Assembly: GCF_000308855.1 (NCBI RefSeq)
Contig: NZ_BAGM01000056.1
Coordinates: 50,519-114,518, forward strand
Direction of reading: 5' to 3'
Length of the DNA stretch: 64,000 nucleotides
From: Nocardia veterana NBRC 100344
Lineage (GTDB): Bacteria > Actinomycetota > Actinomycetes > Mycobacteriales > Mycobacteriaceae
The notes below the pieces were generated by a model. That model was not told the origin of the DNA, ran no database searches, and saw only the letters and a program-made list of their open reading frames with translations. Each line of letters starts with the position of its first letter. Position 1 is the first letter of the stretch. This document shows, piece by piece, positions 63,948-64,000 of this stretch. The position numbers were made by a program, and so were the translations under genes.

Positions 63948-64000
63948 GGAAAAGTTGCCTCTCAGGAAGGTCGGTAAACCGGCCGGACTGTTTGTGCGCC
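63948..64000 (+). other. Beginning of rRNA operon leader
   Basis: After P2 the sequence contains GTCGGTAAACCGGCC, able to form a short hairpin (GGTC/CGG region), and runs to the window end without an ORF. Expected to be the leader preceding a 16S rRNA gene just outside the window; the 16S itself is not visible, so this remains an inference from promoter shape and the tyrS neighbour. Confidence 0.45.

Overview
High-GC actinobacterial chromosome, most likely Nocardia or a close mycolic-acid relative. Supporting signs are many GTG starts, 4-bp ATGA/GTGA stop-start overlaps, mycothiol-type enzymes and a gene order that, from memory, follows the Mycobacterium tuberculosis stretch pheST - argCJBDFRGH - Rv1683 - Rv1684 - Rv1685c/86c/87c - mpg - tyrS. 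The conserved backbone is repeatedly interrupted by lineage-specific blocks.

Layout. 1-2.1 kb: truncated TetR regulator and divergent DHA2-type MFS exporter with a shared operator. 2.3-6 kb: pheS-pheT. 6-19.9 kb: accessory genes (kinase-fold protein with a probable frameshift, alpha/beta hydrolase, two conserved proteins of unknown function, LLM flavoenzyme, AnsP-like permease, pyruvate:quinone oxidoreductase, acyl-CoA synthetase, secreted and membrane proteins) and a small gene graveyard near 18.5 kb holding remnants of an IF-1 (infA) paralogue and a GNAT acetyltransferase. 20-25.9 kb: argCJBDFR as one tightly overlapping operon behind an ARG-box-like element. 26-30.8 kb: an inserted block of TetR regulators and their divergent targets. 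31-34.9 kb: argG (second ARG-box-like element), a methyltransferase, argH. 35-36.5 kb: SMR transporter and threonine deaminase.

36.6-40.3 kb holds the most interesting locus. A family 2B encapsulin shell protein with a cyclic-nucleotide-binding-like domain is followed by a 2-methylisoborneol-synthase-type terpene cyclase with a long disordered N-terminus (likely cargo-loading region), a truncated C-terminal half of geranyl diphosphate C-methyltransferase, and isopentenyl diphosphate isomerase, the last three with overlapping stop/start codons. The SAM-binding half of the methyltransferase is missing, so the compartment may no longer make methylisoborneol, or may depend on a methyltransferase elsewhere.

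40.8-43.7 kb: a fused lipase/PHA-synthase-like plus adenylation protein (Rv1683 type). 43.8-49 kb: a GtrA/GtrB/GT-C-like glycan decoration locus with an amino-sugar transaminase. 49-51.5 kb: Trm112-like protein, TetR and an ABC exporter. 51.6-56.3 kb: multicopper oxidase, DsbA-like protein, and an NDH-2-like flavoprotein translationally coupled to an ECF41/SigJ-type sigma factor. 56.4-63.7 kb: mpg, a leuA gene with divergent GntR regulator, DoxX, AraC, NAD(P)-binding protein, tyrS. The window ends in two tandem strong promoters that look like those of an rRNA operon lying just beyond the right edge. No tRNA, CRISPR array, IS element or phage gene was seen.
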